Of a stretch of 47,149 nt of DNA, positions 1 to 9,090 are shown piece by piece. The stretch comes from Eubacterium sp. (GTDB lineage: Bacteria > Bacillota > Clostridia > Lachnospirales > Lachnospiraceae): positions 1-47,149 of the forward strand of contig JAFRGW010000136.1 of assembly GCA_017433615.1 (NCBI GenBank). Reading direction: 5' to 3'. The translations under genes and the position numbers were made by a program. Numbering within the stretch: position 1 is the stretch's first letter; every line of letters starts with the position of its first letter. The notes below the pieces were generated by a model. That model searched no databases. It saw only the letters and a list, made by a program, of their open reading frames with translations, and was not told where the DNA came from.

Positions 1-8
1 GACATAGA

Positions 9-42
9 GAAGCCGCCGCATCACGAACGATGCGGCGGCTTC
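9..42. terminator. Strong hairpin, probable terminator
   Basis: A perfect 13-bp inverted repeat (9-21 pairing with 30-42) encloses an 8-nt loop. It lies 30 bases beyond the stop of the minus-strand YgjV-like gene, as expected for an intrinsic terminator. No clear T run follows on the minus strand, so it may act as a bidirectional or purely structural stop. Confidence 0.6.
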
Positions 43-72
43 CTATATAGTATGGGTTTTAGCTTCTGTATT

Positions 73-588
73 TTATGCTTCACTCAGTTCTCTGACACCA
101 TAGCGTACAAAGGAAACAATCACCGATCCCATCGCAATCAGTTCCAGTACAATTCCCGGATAGGAATGTACCAGGATATCATAGAAGATCCAGAGCGGAC
201 TTAAGACAAACAGGCGGTACATCCGGATCGTGCGTCCGTTCCGGGACCAGTTTGTAATGGTCGCGATGATTGAGCACGCACATGGAATGATGCTCAGAAT
301 GCCGCTCCAGGTAACCGCTGAAATGATGACGACGATTCCGGAAATGACCCATTTCCATCCCTTCCAGCTTTTCCAGTCATCTGAATTTGCGCTGAGAAGC
401 AGAATATTGATGGTGAAAATAAACTGGATCAGTCCGGCTGTAACGGCGCCCAGCAGCAGATAGTGTGTTCCGAATATAACCCCTGCAAGCGCCTGCATCA
501 GAATCATACCCTTTGTATTTTTGATCTGAAATGCTGCCGTGTTGACCACGGTGCCGACCCATCCGATTATCTGTGCGATCAGAAACAT
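73..588 (-). CDS. YgjV-family inner membrane protein
   Basis: The product is a hydrophobic protein of about 171 residues with five or so membrane segments. It resembles the YgjV family (E. coli YgjV is about 183 aa), whose function is not established. The pattern IGWVGTVVNTAAFQIKN near the N terminus followed by repeated hydrophobic stretches and WKGWKW supports the family call. I place the start at 588 because GGGGG lies nine bases upstream of that ATG; a longer in-frame start at 633 lacks a good ribosome binding site. It is divergent from the LysR gene at 827, so it could be that regulator's target, but nothing in the sequence proves this. Confidence 0.72.
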   Translation of the reverse strand: MFLIAQIIGWVGTVVNTAAFQIKNTKGMILMQALAGVIFGTHYLLLGAVTAGLIQFIFTINILLLSANSDDWKSWKGWKWVISGIVVIISAVTWSGILSIIPCACSIIATITNWSRNGRTIRMYRLFVLSPLWIFYDILVHSYPGIVLELIAMGSVIVSFVRYGVRELSEA

Positions 589-682
589 GTATGTATCCCC
601 CAAGATCGTGTCTGACTGATTTGACCAATTCATCCAGATAGAAAGGTATCACATCTGAACAGGTTTCTGTAGTAAGTTTATC

Positions 683-710
683 TGGACACGGTATTAGAAA
701 TACTTATAAT
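683..710 (+). promoter_or_regulatory. Promoter for the LysR gene
   Basis: TGGACA at 683-688 and TATAAT at 705-710 are separated by 16 bases, a near-consensus sigma-A promoter. It points to the LysR gene and gives a leader of roughly 110 nt. Confidence 0.6.
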
Positions 711-826
711 AGAATCAGGTTATCATTCTTTATAATAATCAGGACTATCCTGTTTAACCGGGCACGCTTATGTCGCTGACACAACACAGCACCTGTTCCG
801 ATTCTAACACGCTTTTGAGGTATACC

Positions 827-1699
827 ATGGATCACCGCAAACTTCAGACGCTCCTTACCGTCGCTGCTTCAGGCAGCCTGAATGCATCAGCAGAGCAGCT
901 TCACTGTACGCAGTCAGCCGTCACCCAGATCATGAATACGATTGAAAATGAACTCGGCTTCCCGGTATTCAACCGGACCAACCGGGGCGTGACACTGACC
1001 GCCGAAGGCAGTGCCATCATGCCGTACGTCACCGCGGCGGAGCAGGCTCTCTCAGAACTGTCGCAGGAAGCCGGAAAAATCGCCGCCGGCAAGCGGACAC
1101 CGCTTCGCGTCGGAACATATTCCAGCATCAGTACCACCCTCATGCCGGGAATTATTTCCGCATTCCGCAGGCTGTATCCAGATGTCGTGTTTGAGATCAT
1201 TGTAGGAGCCGATGAACTGCCAAAATATCTGGAATCCGGAAAAGTTCATGTGCTTCTGGTGGAAAGTGAACGAAAAGTCGGTAAACACTGGTACCCTGTT
1301 CTTGAGGATCAGATTTACGCGGTCGCACCCGCATCCTACGGACTGGGCAGCCGGCAGGCCATCTCAGTTAAAGAACTGACAGAATATCCCATCATCTTAA
1401 ATCCGCTGGATCTCTTTACCTCGGGAATCCGTCCGCTCAACGAGGCACCGGACGTCACAAAAGTCATGGCAGCCGACAGTCTGCCGCAGCTGCGCATGGC
1501 TGCACGGGATCTGGGGATTGCGCTCCTTCCGGAACTCAGCCTCCGCGCTGAAACCATTCCGGAAAACATTGACCTTCTGGAACTCGACCCGCCAATGACA
1601 CGCACCCTCGGCGTCTGTCTTCCGGAAAAGCCACTGCCGGTCGCAAAAAAATTTGCAGCATTCCTGCGGGAAAATGCAGAAATGCTGCTGAAATTGTGA
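827..1699 (+). CDS. LysR-family transcriptional regulator
   Basis: This 290-aa protein has the LysR layout: an N-terminal winged helix-turn-helix (about residues 1-60, with LQTLLTVAASGSLNASAEQLHCTQSAVTQ and then FPVFNRTNRGVTLTAEG) and a periplasmic-binding-like effector domain. The start is set at 827 because TTGAGG lies just upstream and gives the usual family length; an upstream ATG at 770 would add 19 atypical residues. LysR proteins bind upstream of their targets and respond to a small ligand, which cannot be deduced here. The divergent membrane protein gene at 73-588 is the natural candidate target. Confidence 0.9.
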   Translation: MDHRKLQTLLTVAASGSLNASAEQLHCTQSAVTQIMNTIENELGFPVFNRTNRGVTLTAEGSAIMPYVTAAEQALSELSQEAGKIAAGKRTPLRVGTYSSISTTLMPGIISAFRRLYPDVVFEIIVGADELPKYLESGKVHVLLVESERKVGKHWYPVLEDQIYAVAPASYGLGSRQAISVKELTEYPIILNPLDLFTSGIRPLNEAPDVTKVMAADSLPQLRMAARDLGIALLPELSLRAETIPENIDLLELDPPMTRTLGVCLPEKPLPVAKKFAAFLRENAEMLLKL

Positions 1700-1745
1700 A
1701 TTCGGATCAGTCCGTCTCTTTTCTGTTTTCTTGGCTTTCTGACTA

Positions 1746-3101
1746 TCACGGCGTCTCTGTCGGTCCGGGTGTCGGTGTTTCCGTCAGTTCGGGTACATCT
1801 GTCAGCTCAGGTGCAGGCGTTTCTGTCGGCTCCGGCGTCGGCGCTTCTGTCGGCTCCGGCGTTGGTGTTTCTGTCGGCTCCGGTGTAGGTGGCTCTGTCG
1901 GCTCTGGCGTCGGTGTTTTTACCGGCTCTGCCGTCACGATACAGGAAACCGTATAATCTGTATCTTTTACCGTAACATTGATTTCATAGATGCCTTCTTC
2001 GAGCGGATTCTCTGTTTTATATACGATATACACATCGCCGGTATCCTCATCCGTGCTTTTTTGTCCGGTCAGTTCCACTTCTCTTCCGTCCGGCAGTGTG
2101 AGGATAACTGTGTATTCATCCACGTCAAATGTATGATTCTTATAATCCTTCCCCTGGAGACGAAATTCCAGTTTTTCCCCGCTTACAACATGTAGTTCCG
2201 GAATGCTGCTCTCATGATTCAACTCTTTTTCATTACCATAAACAGGCTCCGTCCCGCTCTCAGCTTCCGGTGTCCTGAAAGAAATATGAATATCAGGTTC
2301 CGGTGTCGGCGTCGGCGTTTTTGTCGGTGCCACAGTCGGCTTTGTTGTCGGGGTTGGCGTCACGGTCACCTTTGTTGTCGGGGTTGGTGTCACAGTAGTC
2401 TTTGTCGTCGGGGTTGGTGTCACAGTTACCTTTGTTGTCGGCACCGGCGTCGGAATTTCAGCCGTATAGGTACTTTCTTTTTTCTTTTTGGCTCCGGACG
2501 TGGGTGTCGGCGTCGGCGTGCGTGTCACTGTTGATCTGCCGTAATTGTACCGGGAACTGGGGGATACATAACGATTCGTACTACCTGTGCTGCTGCGGCC
2601 CTGCGTACTTCTCCTATAAGTGTTGGATGCCTCTTCATTTTTCTCCTGGCTTTCCGGTTTCTTTTTCTTCTGTTGATCAGTGTCGGTATTCTGGTTTTCA
2701 TCTGCCTGATCTGTTTCCTGATCCGGATATTCTTCTACTTCAAAATCCTGATCCTGTACATATTCTTCTTCCTCTTCAGGTTCTTTCTCTACCGTCACAA
2801 TGCTCGGTGCAAGTTCTGAAGGATCTTCCTGCTGAACTGCCGGAACCGTCTGTTCTTTTTGCAGTTCTTCCCGCGCACGCTCCTCCAGATACTGATCTTC
2901 CTGGTCGCTTTGCAGATAATAATCTTCTCCGGAAAACAGCACCTGTGACCGGTTCATGTTTACTTCTGCCACCGAAACCACATGCTCTGCCTCGCCCTGC
3001 GCATGGAGCACAACGGCGCCGACGGCAACGGATACCGCCAGTACCCCGGCAGCGGCAAGCGAAAGACGGTTTTTAATAAAGAACGCTTTCAATTTATTCA
3101 T
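1746..3101 (-). CDS. Membrane-anchored Pro/Thr-rich repeat protein
   Basis: The 451-aa product has an N-terminal membrane segment (about residues 12-35), a long acidic Glu/Asp-rich stretch, four decapeptide repeats of the TKVTVTPTPT type (about 225-270), a compact beta-rich domain (about 275-390) and a C-terminal run of octapeptides of the PTPEPTET type. I recognise no enzyme motif; it looks like a cell-wall-spanning stalk with one extracellular domain. It is the last gene of the MoxR-DUF58-transglutaminase operon and overlaps the preceding gene by 8 bases, so it is probably translationally coupled and works with it at the envelope. The C-terminal 24-bp DNA repeats (about 1750-1930) can expand or contract in frame, so its length may vary between strains. 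Confidence 0.6.
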   Translation of the reverse strand: MNKLKAFFIKNRLSLAAAGVLAVSVAVGAVVLHAQGEAEHVVSVAEVNMNRSQVLFSGEDYYLQSDQEDQYLEERAREELQKEQTVPAVQQEDPSELAPSIVTVEKEPEEEEEYVQDQDFEVEEYPDQETDQADENQNTDTDQQKKKKPESQEKNEEASNTYRRSTQGRSSTGSTNRYVSPSSRYNYGRSTVTRTPTPTPTSGAKKKKESTYTAEIPTPVPTTKVTVTPTPTTKTTVTPTPTTKVTVTPTPTTKPTVAPTKTPTPTPEPDIHISFRTPEAESGTEPVYGNEKELNHESSIPELHVVSGEKLEFRLQGKDYKNHTFDVDEYTVILTLPDGREVELTGQKSTDEDTGDVYIVYKTENPLEEGIYEINVTVKDTDYTVSCIVTAEPVKTPTPEPTEPPTPEPTETPTPEPTEAPTPEPTETPAPELTDVPELTETPTPGPTETP

Positions 3102-5520
3102 ATCTCATGCCGCCTTTCCTGTTGTGGTTGATCTTCTTTTTCTGAGCACGCTTCCGGTTTATCTTCCATCCGGCCTTTTTCTCTGTCTTCGGTTCTTTCT
3201 TTTCCTCTGCCTTCGGTTCTTTCTTTTCCTCTGCCTTCGGTTCTTTCTTCTTCTCTGCCGGTTCTTTCTTCTGGTATTCCTTCCGGTCTGTCTTTTTCTC
3301 CAGGTTCTTCTCTTCCTTTTTTGCCTTCTTTGCCTTCTCTAAAAGGCGAAGCATTGTCCCGCGCTCTTCTTCCGATATCGCGTCCTGGCTGTAAGCAGCA
3401 CGGTTTCCAAGCATAACCACATAAGAATGCAGAGGATACTGCTTCTCTTCCATATAGCCGTAGATTGCTGCTACTGCCGTTTTGGGTTCTTCTTTGTAAA
3501 ACATCCGTCTGCGTGTAAGGTATGCCAGCAGCATACGAAGCAGAAAACGCAGCAGGAAAAAGAGACCCGCTGCCGCCGCTGCGAGAAGCAGGATTAAAAG
3601 CAGCAGCTTCAAAACATGCAGAACTGCACCTGCGCGCGCATCCTCGATCATATCCGTATCTTCTTCATCCGGCTCGGTCGGGCTGCCGGTATTCCCAAAT
3701 GCATCACGGAATTCATTCATCAGGCTTTCATTGGAAATACCGACATTCAGATCCGCTTCGCTCATAACGCCGTAGAAAGAAGGCGTCACCTCCAGCGGGA
3801 CAAACCCAATGCCGTCAATGTAAATCTCTGTCCATGCATGCGCCCGCTCTCTGCTGACAGCAACAGTACCTTTTTCATCGGCCTCTTCCGCATCGGATTC
3901 TGTTATGAGGTACCCTTCCACATAGCGTGCCGGGATTCCATAGTACCGGAACATCAGCGTCGCAGCTGTCGCAAAATGAATATCATAGCCGCGGCGGGTC
4001 TCAAAAAAGTCCTGCAATGCATTTGCTTCTTCCGGCGCTTCCGTATCGGCTCCGAGGTTGTCACTGTAAGTGAAGTTATTCTCCAGATATTCGCGTACAG
4101 CGTTAATCGCCACCTTGTAGTCAATATGCCCTTTGGACTGATCGCCTGCCGTTCCGATTGTGCCGGCCAGCAGCTTACGGTCACGGGCACTGATATAGGT
4201 GTCGTTCTGATAGACAAAATCGTTATAATGGCTCTCCAGACGAAGATAATCAGCTATTTTTGCGGCCTGTTCCGAATCAATTACCTCTGCCTCTTCTGAC
4301 TCTTCCTCCTCTTCCCATTCCACATCATCATATTCTTCATCATATTCTTCGTCATATTCTTCGTCAGACTCTGCATCGTATTCATCATCCAGAATTTCTT
4401 CTGCATCCCCTGAACCAAGTGCACTGGTAAACAGACTTCCTGCCACATCAGTCCAGCCTGAAGTCTGATTTTCCGAAGCCGTATAGGAAACCGTGCGAAA
4501 CCTTCCAAGAATACCGCGGTAAAATTCCCCGCCGCCGCGGGTCTGCCGGTTTTCCAGACTTCCCTTTTTTGTGATCTCATAAGGTACAAACGCAAAGCGG
4601 CTGTCTGCGCCCGTATTTTTCACAGTCACCTCATTGCTTTCTGCACTGCCCTCAGAAAGTTCAGCTGCCTGTGCGAGCTGTCCGGGTGCATTGAAGTGTG
4701 CATCACGCAGGGCCTCCATAACATCTTCTGCCTGATAATAAGTGAGATTGCTCAGACTGCTCCACCGATTTCCGCTATACCTGCTTCCGATAAATCCCTT
4801 CAGGTACATCTCCTGCGGCTCAGACATGGTAACTTCAAGCGCATTTCCTTCACCTGTTACGCGGGATGTACGTGTAAGATCGCCGTGTCCGAGCGGATCC
4901 GTCCCGTAAATACGGTCGGCAATCATTTTCGAAAAAGACGTACCGCTGCCGTCATTTCCGCCGGCAATCTGCAGCCGTGTAGCCCTGGCCCCGGCAAAGA
5001 TTGCAGCCATCAGGCCGATCAGCAGCGCAGCTGTCACAAATGCCTGCGCACCGGCTCCGTCCATTCGCATAACAATCAAGGCTGCAAAGAGCGCAGCTGC
5101 AAAGAGAATAATGACTCTCGTGTCTGCCGAAAGACCAAATAAAAGCGCCAGAAATACAGGCGGCACGATGAATATCAGAAGCATCGGTACCGTTCTGCTG
5201 CGAACACACAGCCACGCGAGCAGTATCAACAGGATCAAAATCAGCGTCAGAAACAGTCCATAGCCGGAATCTGCACCCGCAAACCGCCGCAGAATAACAA
5301 ATCCTGTGACACCAAAAGTATCCCGCGCATGATTCCATGCGGAAACCAGTCCGGAAACCAGCCCGCCGCTGAATGCGTCCGACAGCCGCCAGGACAGACG
5401 CAGCTGTCCTGTCAGTAATGCGAAACTTGTGCCGGCCAGAAAGACTGCCGCAGCAATATACGCCGCCTCAATCCACTTTCTGTCTGTATTCTTCTGTTGA
5501 ATAAACAGTGACATATCCAT
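3094..5520 (-). CDS. TgpA-like transglutaminase-fold membrane protein, catalytic Cys replaced
   Basis: The 808-aa protein has several N-terminal membrane segments, a large extracellular part, a transglutaminase-like core (about residues 480-590), another membrane segment (about 650-680) and a Lys/Glu-rich cytoplasmic tail with PKAEEKKE repeats. This matches the TgpA/DUF3488 family found beside MoxR and DUF58 genes. The active-site region reads RRGYDIHFATAA, where active relatives have GYC; residue 513 is Asp (codon GAT at 3984-3982). His561 (HAWTEIYI) and an acidic residue, Glu577, remain. It may therefore be a pseudoenzyme that binds peptides rather than cross-linking or cleaving them. It overlaps the DUF58 gene by 53 bases. 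Confidence 0.82.
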   Translation of the reverse strand: MDMSLFIQQKNTDRKWIEAAYIAAAVFLAGTSFALLTGQLRLSWRLSDAFSGGLVSGLVSAWNHARDTFGVTGFVILRRFAGADSGYGLFLTLILILLILLAWLCVRSRTVPMLLIFIVPPVFLALLFGLSADTRVIILFAAALFAALIVMRMDGAGAQAFVTAALLIGLMAAIFAGARATRLQIAGGNDGSGTSFSKMIADRIYGTDPLGHGDLTRTSRVTGEGNALEVTMSEPQEMYLKGFIGSRYSGNRWSSLSNLTYYQAEDVMEALRDAHFNAPGQLAQAAELSEGSAESNEVTVKNTGADSRFAFVPYEITKKGSLENRQTRGGGEFYRGILGRFRTVSYTASENQTSGWTDVAGSLFTSALGSGDAEEILDDEYDAESDEEYDEEYDEEYDDVEWEEEEESEEAEVIDSEQAAKIADYLRLESHYNDFVYQNDTYISARDRKLLAGTIGTAGDQSKGHIDYKVAINAVREYLENNFTYSDNLGADTEAPEEANALQDFFETRRGYDIHFATAATLMFRYYGIPARYVEGYLITESDAEEADEKGTVAVSRERAHAWTEIYIDGIGFVPLEVTPSFYGVMSEADLNVGISNESLMNEFRDAFGNTGSPTEPDEEDTDMIEDARAGAVLHVLKLLLLILLLAAAAAGLFFLLRFLLRMLLAYLTRRRMFYKEEPKTAVAAIYGYMEEKQYPLHSYVVMLGNRAAYSQDAISEEERGTMLRLLEKAKKAKKEEKNLEKKTDRKEYQKKEPAEKKKEPKAEEKKEPKAEEKKEPKTEKKAGWKINRKRAQKKKINHNRKGGMRYE

Positions 5521-6607
5521 ATTCTCTGAGCCTCATAATGCCGGTCTCACTGCCCCCTTCATCAGGTGTGACCAGCAGGTAAGCCGAAAAGTTCTTTTCC
5601 GTCTCAGCGCCAAGAAAATGCTGCGCTGCATCTATCTCATCTTCCTGTACCGGAGAAGCCAGAAAACTTCGCAGGATCCGGTACACATCCTCCGCCGCGG
5701 CAATATCCTCCGTGCGCCAGATATCCTGACGCAAATCATGCCATCCAAAGCGATGTCTGATCCCCCGCCCGGCGAGGCTGAAAGAAACTGCGAGCGCTGC
5801 CTCTGTCATCTCGTCGATCTCCATGAGGCGGTCCTTTTTCCCGGCATTTTCATTTTCATCCGGAGCCGGCAGCCGCTTGTCAGCTATCACCATCAAACGA
5901 TTATCTACCGGAAAGCCCGGTTCCCTGACAAGCAGGTCATCCGTCTTGGCTGACAGCTTCCAGTGAATACTTCGCATGCTGTCGCCATCAGCATATTCCC
6001 GGATGCTGACCGTCTCGCTCGCATCACTGCCGACGCGGTTATCCGCATAGCGGAAGCTCTCCATTTCATACTGATCAAGCAGTTCCGTCCGGATGCCCGT
6101 GCCGGCGATTTCCGGGCGGATCAATATCTCAGTCTGAACATCCTTTGTCTTAATCTCCCTGAACAGAATCCGAAGCGGATCCCCAACCGTCATTTTTTCC
6201 AGCTGAAGCTGCATCTCACCGCAGCAGGCATCTCCGGCTGTAAATTCACTGACTCTGGATTTTCCCGGAAGAATCCCGCATGTCAGCTTTGTATCGCTGC
6301 GCAGGCCGGTCAACAGGTTTTCTGCCGCAATAACCGCATCACACCGGAACACCGGAACCCAGGACCGGTTGCGAATCAGCATCGCAGCTCTGGCCGGGAT
6401 GCCCTTTGCCTGTTCACCCTGTGCAGTCAGCCTGACTGTCAACGATCTTCCGCCGGCAAAAGTCATAACAACCGCAAGTGCTGCGTAAAGAATCAGCATC
6501 GCAGCAATGATTCCCGCGCCGGTATTGCCCAAAAGTACAAATGCCAGAACACTCAAAGCAAGTGCCGCCAGATATACAATTGTCTCTCTCCCAAAATATC
6601 GTCTCAA
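5468..6607 (-). CDS. DUF58 domain protein
   Basis: The 379-aa protein has two N-terminal membrane helices (about residues 8-50) followed by a soluble domain with the DUF58 signature around DSMRSIHWKLSAKTDDLLVRE and a von Willebrand A-like continuation (LMVIADKRLP). DUF58 proteins are regular partners of MoxR ATPases and are thought to act in assembly or quality control of envelope complexes; the exact role is unknown. The start is TTG at 6607, directly after the TAA of the MoxR gene, with GGTGGGAAG as ribosome binding site. The tight spacing indicates one operon. Confidence 0.86.
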   Translation of the reverse strand: MRRYFGRETIVYLAALALSVLAFVLLGNTGAGIIAAMLILYAALAVVMTFAGGRSLTVRLTAQGEQAKGIPARAAMLIRNRSWVPVFRCDAVIAAENLLTGLRSDTKLTCGILPGKSRVSEFTAGDACCGEMQLQLEKMTVGDPLRILFREIKTKDVQTEILIRPEIAGTGIRTELLDQYEMESFRYADNRVGSDASETVSIREYADGDSMRSIHWKLSAKTDDLLVREPGFPVDNRLMVIADKRLPAPDENENAGKKDRLMEIDEMTEAALAVSFSLAGRGIRHRFGWHDLRQDIWRTEDIAAAEDVYRILRSFLASPVQEDEIDAAQHFLGAETEKNFSAYLLVTPDEGGSETGIMRLREYGYVTVYSTEEYRQKVD

Positions 6608-7543
6608 TTATCTTCCCACCTTCGGTGCACGCGTATTTTTCAAAATCTCAAGAAGCACAAGATCGCTGTCCTTATCATTCAGGCCTGCCTTGGGCAGCAG
6701 TACCAGGCGGTGACGGCAGCTGTTGACAAAGACCGCCTGTACATCCTCCGGCACAACATAGTTTCTGCCCTCCATATAAGCGCACGCCCTGGCCATACTT
6801 GCTACCGCGAGCGAACCGCGCGGACTGATTCCAAGCCGTACATACGCATGTTCCCGGCTTGCAGACGCAAGCAGGGTGATGTATTCATAAATCTTATCAT
6901 CGACAAAAACATGCGAAACTTCCTGCTTAATCTGCACCAGATCTTCCGGTGCCAGAACTGCACGTACTGTGTTCAGCGGGTCAGAAGTCTCACGGTTTTT
7001 CAGAATATCAATCTCATCGTCAATATCCGGATATCCCATGGAAACCTTGATCATAAAGCGGTCCAGCTGCGCCTCCGGCAGCATCTGTGTACCGGCAGTG
7101 CCGACCGGGTTCTGTGTTGCCATAACAATAAAAGGTTCCGGCACACGATATGTTCTGCCATCGACCGTCACACAGCCCTCCTGCATTACCTGCAGCAGTG
7201 CAGCCTGCGTCTTACTCGAAGTACGGTTGATCTCGTCAGCAAGGAAAAAGTTTGTCAGTACAGCACCCCGCCGGTAGCGGAATACGCCTTTTTCCTTATC
7301 ATAGACGGTAAATCCGGTGATATCCGACGGCACGACATCCGGTGTAAACTGTACACGGGCAAATGCCAGGCCCAGCGCGCGGCTCATCGCCAGTGCCAGC
7401 GTAGTCTTGCCGACACCCGGAATATCCTCCAGCAGGATGTGACCACCGGCGAGAATCGCCGTAAGGACCTGGCTGATGACATCATCCTTACCGGAGATCG
7501 CTTTTTTTACTTCTTTCTTGATTGCTAAAATGGTTTCATTCAT
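6608..7543 (-). CDS. MoxR-family AAA+ ATPase
   Basis: This 311-aa AAA+ ATPase carries Walker A (GVGKTTLALAMSRAL), a Walker B (FFLADEINRTSSKTQAALLQVMQEG) and a sensor region (FIVMATQNP), all diagnostic of the MoxR family. MoxR proteins are chaperone-like ATPases that activate or assemble partner proteins, commonly DUF58/VWA proteins encoded next door, as here. I choose the ATG at 7543 because GAGGG lies seven bases upstream; the frame is open further but without a better signal. It leads the four-gene operon ending at 1746. Confidence 0.93.
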   Translation of the reverse strand: MNETILAIKKEVKKAISGKDDVISQVLTAILAGGHILLEDIPGVGKTTLALAMSRALGLAFARVQFTPDVVPSDITGFTVYDKEKGVFRYRRGAVLTNFFLADEINRTSSKTQAALLQVMQEGCVTVDGRTYRVPEPFIVMATQNPVGTAGTQMLPEAQLDRFMIKVSMGYPDIDDEIDILKNRETSDPLNTVRAVLAPEDLVQIKQEVSHVFVDDKIYEYITLLASASREHAYVRLGISPRGSLAVASMARACAYMEGRNYVVPEDVQAVFVNSCRHRLVLLPKAGLNDKDSDLVLLEILKNTRAPKVGR

Positions 7544-7598
7544 TGTAGTGCCCTCATTTCTTATCTCTTTGATCTGCCGCGCAGATCCACGTAATATC

Positions 7599-7634
7599 AT
7601 TATAGCGCTTTCTATCGTCAATTTATGTTATAAT
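7599..7634. promoter_or_regulatory. Back-to-back -10 boxes between MoxR operon and pgeF
   Basis: TATAAT reads on the minus strand at 7604-7599 toward the MoxR operon and on the plus strand at 7629-7634 toward pgeF. Neither has a convincing -35 at 16-18 bases, so these are tentative divergent promoters. Confidence 0.4.
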
Positions 7635-7692
7635 ACTTTAAATTTATCCGTGCAATAATCTTTCTGTATTTTTTATATAACGAGGGCAATAA

Positions 7693-8517
7693 ATGTATAT
7701 AAAAATGAATGAGCATACCATTCACGGCGTCCCATTTCTCTCATTTGAAAATTTTGACCGGGCCGGTCTGACCGTCAATGCCTTCTCCACCCGGGAAGGC
7801 GGCGTCAGCAGCGGTTATTGTGCTTCTATGAATTTCAGGGGAACGGTGGGCGATGCGCCGGAAAATATTGCCGAGAACTTCCGCCGTATGGCGGATGCAC
7901 TCTCGGTCTCCGTCTCACAGATGGTTCTGACACAGCAGACGCACACGACCAATATCCTGCGTGTCGGAAAAGAAGAGATGGGATATGGCCTGACGCAGCC
8001 GCTTCCGTGGACCGATGTCGACGGACTGGTCACCAATGAACCCGGCGTCATGCTGGTGGCATTTTTTGCAGACTGTGTCCCGCTGTATTTTCTGGATCCT
8101 GTAAATAAGGCGATCGCACTCTCCCATTCCGGATGGCGCGGCACTGTGAACCGCATGGCGCAGGTGACCATTCGGAGAATGCAGGACGAATTCGGCAGCC
8201 AGCCGGAGGATCTCCTCGCCGGTATCGGCCCGTGTATCTGTGGGAACTGTTACGAAGTGGATGAATTTGTTGCCGGAAAAATCCGGGAGACTTTTTCAAA
8301 AGAAGAGACGAGCTGTTTTCTGCAGCCTGGCAGACCGGAACACTACCAGTTGGACCTGCCGCGGATGAACCGCCTGCTCATGGAACAGGCCGGCATCCCG
8401 GCTGATCATATTTCAGACAGCGGGCACTGCACCTGCTGCGAATCAGAACGCTTCTTCTCACACCGCGCCTCCGGCGGGAAGCGCGGGAATCTGTGCGCGT
8501 TCCTGATGCTGAAGTGA
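7693..8517 (+). CDS. pgeF: Peptidoglycan editing factor PgeF (YfiH / multicopper-like purine nucleosidase family)
   Basis: The 274-aa protein matches the PgeF/YfiH family: FSTREGGVSSG near the N terminus, QTHT, the metal-ligand motif HSGWRGT, GPCICGNCYEV and a terminal DSGHCTCCESERFFSHRA. In E. coli PgeF removes wrongly incorporated serine from muropeptides, and some family members act on purine nucleosides. GAGGG sits about seven bases before the ATG at 7693. It is a single-gene unit divergent from the MoxR operon, which is also envelope-related. Confidence 0.9.
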   Translation: MYIKMNEHTIHGVPFLSFENFDRAGLTVNAFSTREGGVSSGYCASMNFRGTVGDAPENIAENFRRMADALSVSVSQMVLTQQTHTTNILRVGKEEMGYGLTQPLPWTDVDGLVTNEPGVMLVAFFADCVPLYFLDPVNKAIALSHSGWRGTVNRMAQVTIRRMQDEFGSQPEDLLAGIGPCICGNCYEVDEFVAGKIRETFSKEETSCFLQPGRPEHYQLDLPRMNRLLMEQAGIPADHISDSGHCTCCESERFFSHRASGGKRGNLCAFLMLK

Positions 8518-8578
8518 AAACATCATTCTGTGTAACTCACATGACCGGAGTCACAAGAATGCACAGGCAGTTTTTCAA

Positions 8579-8606
8579 AAAGGCCTTCGTGTTGCCGACG
8601 GTCTTT
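8579..8606. terminator. Bidirectional terminator between pgeF and the XRE gene
   Basis: An 11-bp stem with one mismatch and one G-T pair (8579-8589 with 8596-8606) lies between two converging genes, two bases past the stop of the XRE gene. A-rich and T-rich flanks on both sides suit termination in either direction. Confidence 0.6.
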
Positions 8607-8607
8607 C

Positions 8608-8919
8608 TTATTTCATTGTTACAAACGGCAATTCTTCTTTTCCCTGCTCGGCCAGAATCTGCATCAATCTGCAGGCTGCGCCGGTCGGGTGCGTTCTCCC
8701 GCATTCCCATGCTTCAACTGTTTTTTTGGAAACGCCCATCAAATCAGCAAAAACGGCCTGTGTCATACCAGAAGAAATTCTCAAATCACGAATTTCATTT
8801 TTTTTATATCTTTTAACGGGTGAGACCAGAAAAGTTCTTACCTTTGCATCGCGATTTCCTTTCTCATAATCAATTGCCTCCTGCAGTCCTTCGCATAGAT
8901 CTTCAAACATCGAATTCAT
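8608..8919 (-). CDS. XRE-family transcriptional regulator
   Basis: The 103-aa protein has a helix-turn-helix of the Cro/XRE type in its second half (IRDLRISSGMTQAVFADLMG then VSKKTVEAWECGRTHPTG). This form resembles HigA/YiaG-like regulators that often pair with a RelE/HigB toxin, but no toxin gene is adjacent. The start at 8919 is fixed by a near-perfect GGAGGTGA ribosome binding site seven bases upstream. Its promoter (8951-8979) contains a palindrome between the -35 and -10 boxes, so autorepression is likely. It could be an orphan antitoxin or simply a small autoregulated repressor. Confidence 0.82.
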   Translation of the reverse strand: MNSMFEDLCEGLQEAIDYEKGNRDAKVRTFLVSPVKRYKKNEIRDLRISSGMTQAVFADLMGVSKKTVEAWECGRTHPTGAACRLMQILAEQGKEELPFVTMK

Positions 8920-8950
8920 GGGATCACCTCCGCTTTGATGCTTCATCATA

Positions 8951-8979
8951 ATTATATACCCCATTTTATAGGGTTTCAA
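8951..8979 (-). promoter_or_regulatory. XRE promoter with internal operator-like palindrome
   Basis: On the minus strand TTGAAA (8979-8974) and TATAAT (8956-8951) are spaced exactly 17 bases. The spacer contains the interrupted palindrome ACCC-N9-GGGT, placed where a bound repressor would block RNA polymerase. Confidence 0.7.
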
Positions 8980-9062
8980 TTGTTGTTTACGCCATCTAGC
9001 GTATAGCAAACTACAGTAGACAATGATATATGGACCTTTCTATGTACACAAAAATAAACAGA

Positions 9063-9090
9063 GAGTTTTCGCTCCGAAAAGCAGAAACTC
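9063..9090. terminator. Probable terminator of the MATE gene
   Basis: An 11-bp stem with one mismatch (9063-9073 with 9080-9090) is followed on the minus strand by a T-rich tract. It lies about 100 bases beyond the MATE stop codon. Confidence 0.5.

Noticed and set aside
5963-7528. 521-aa plus-strand reading frame
   Set aside because: Antisense shadow of the DUF58 and MoxR genes, whose motifs are clear on the minus strand.
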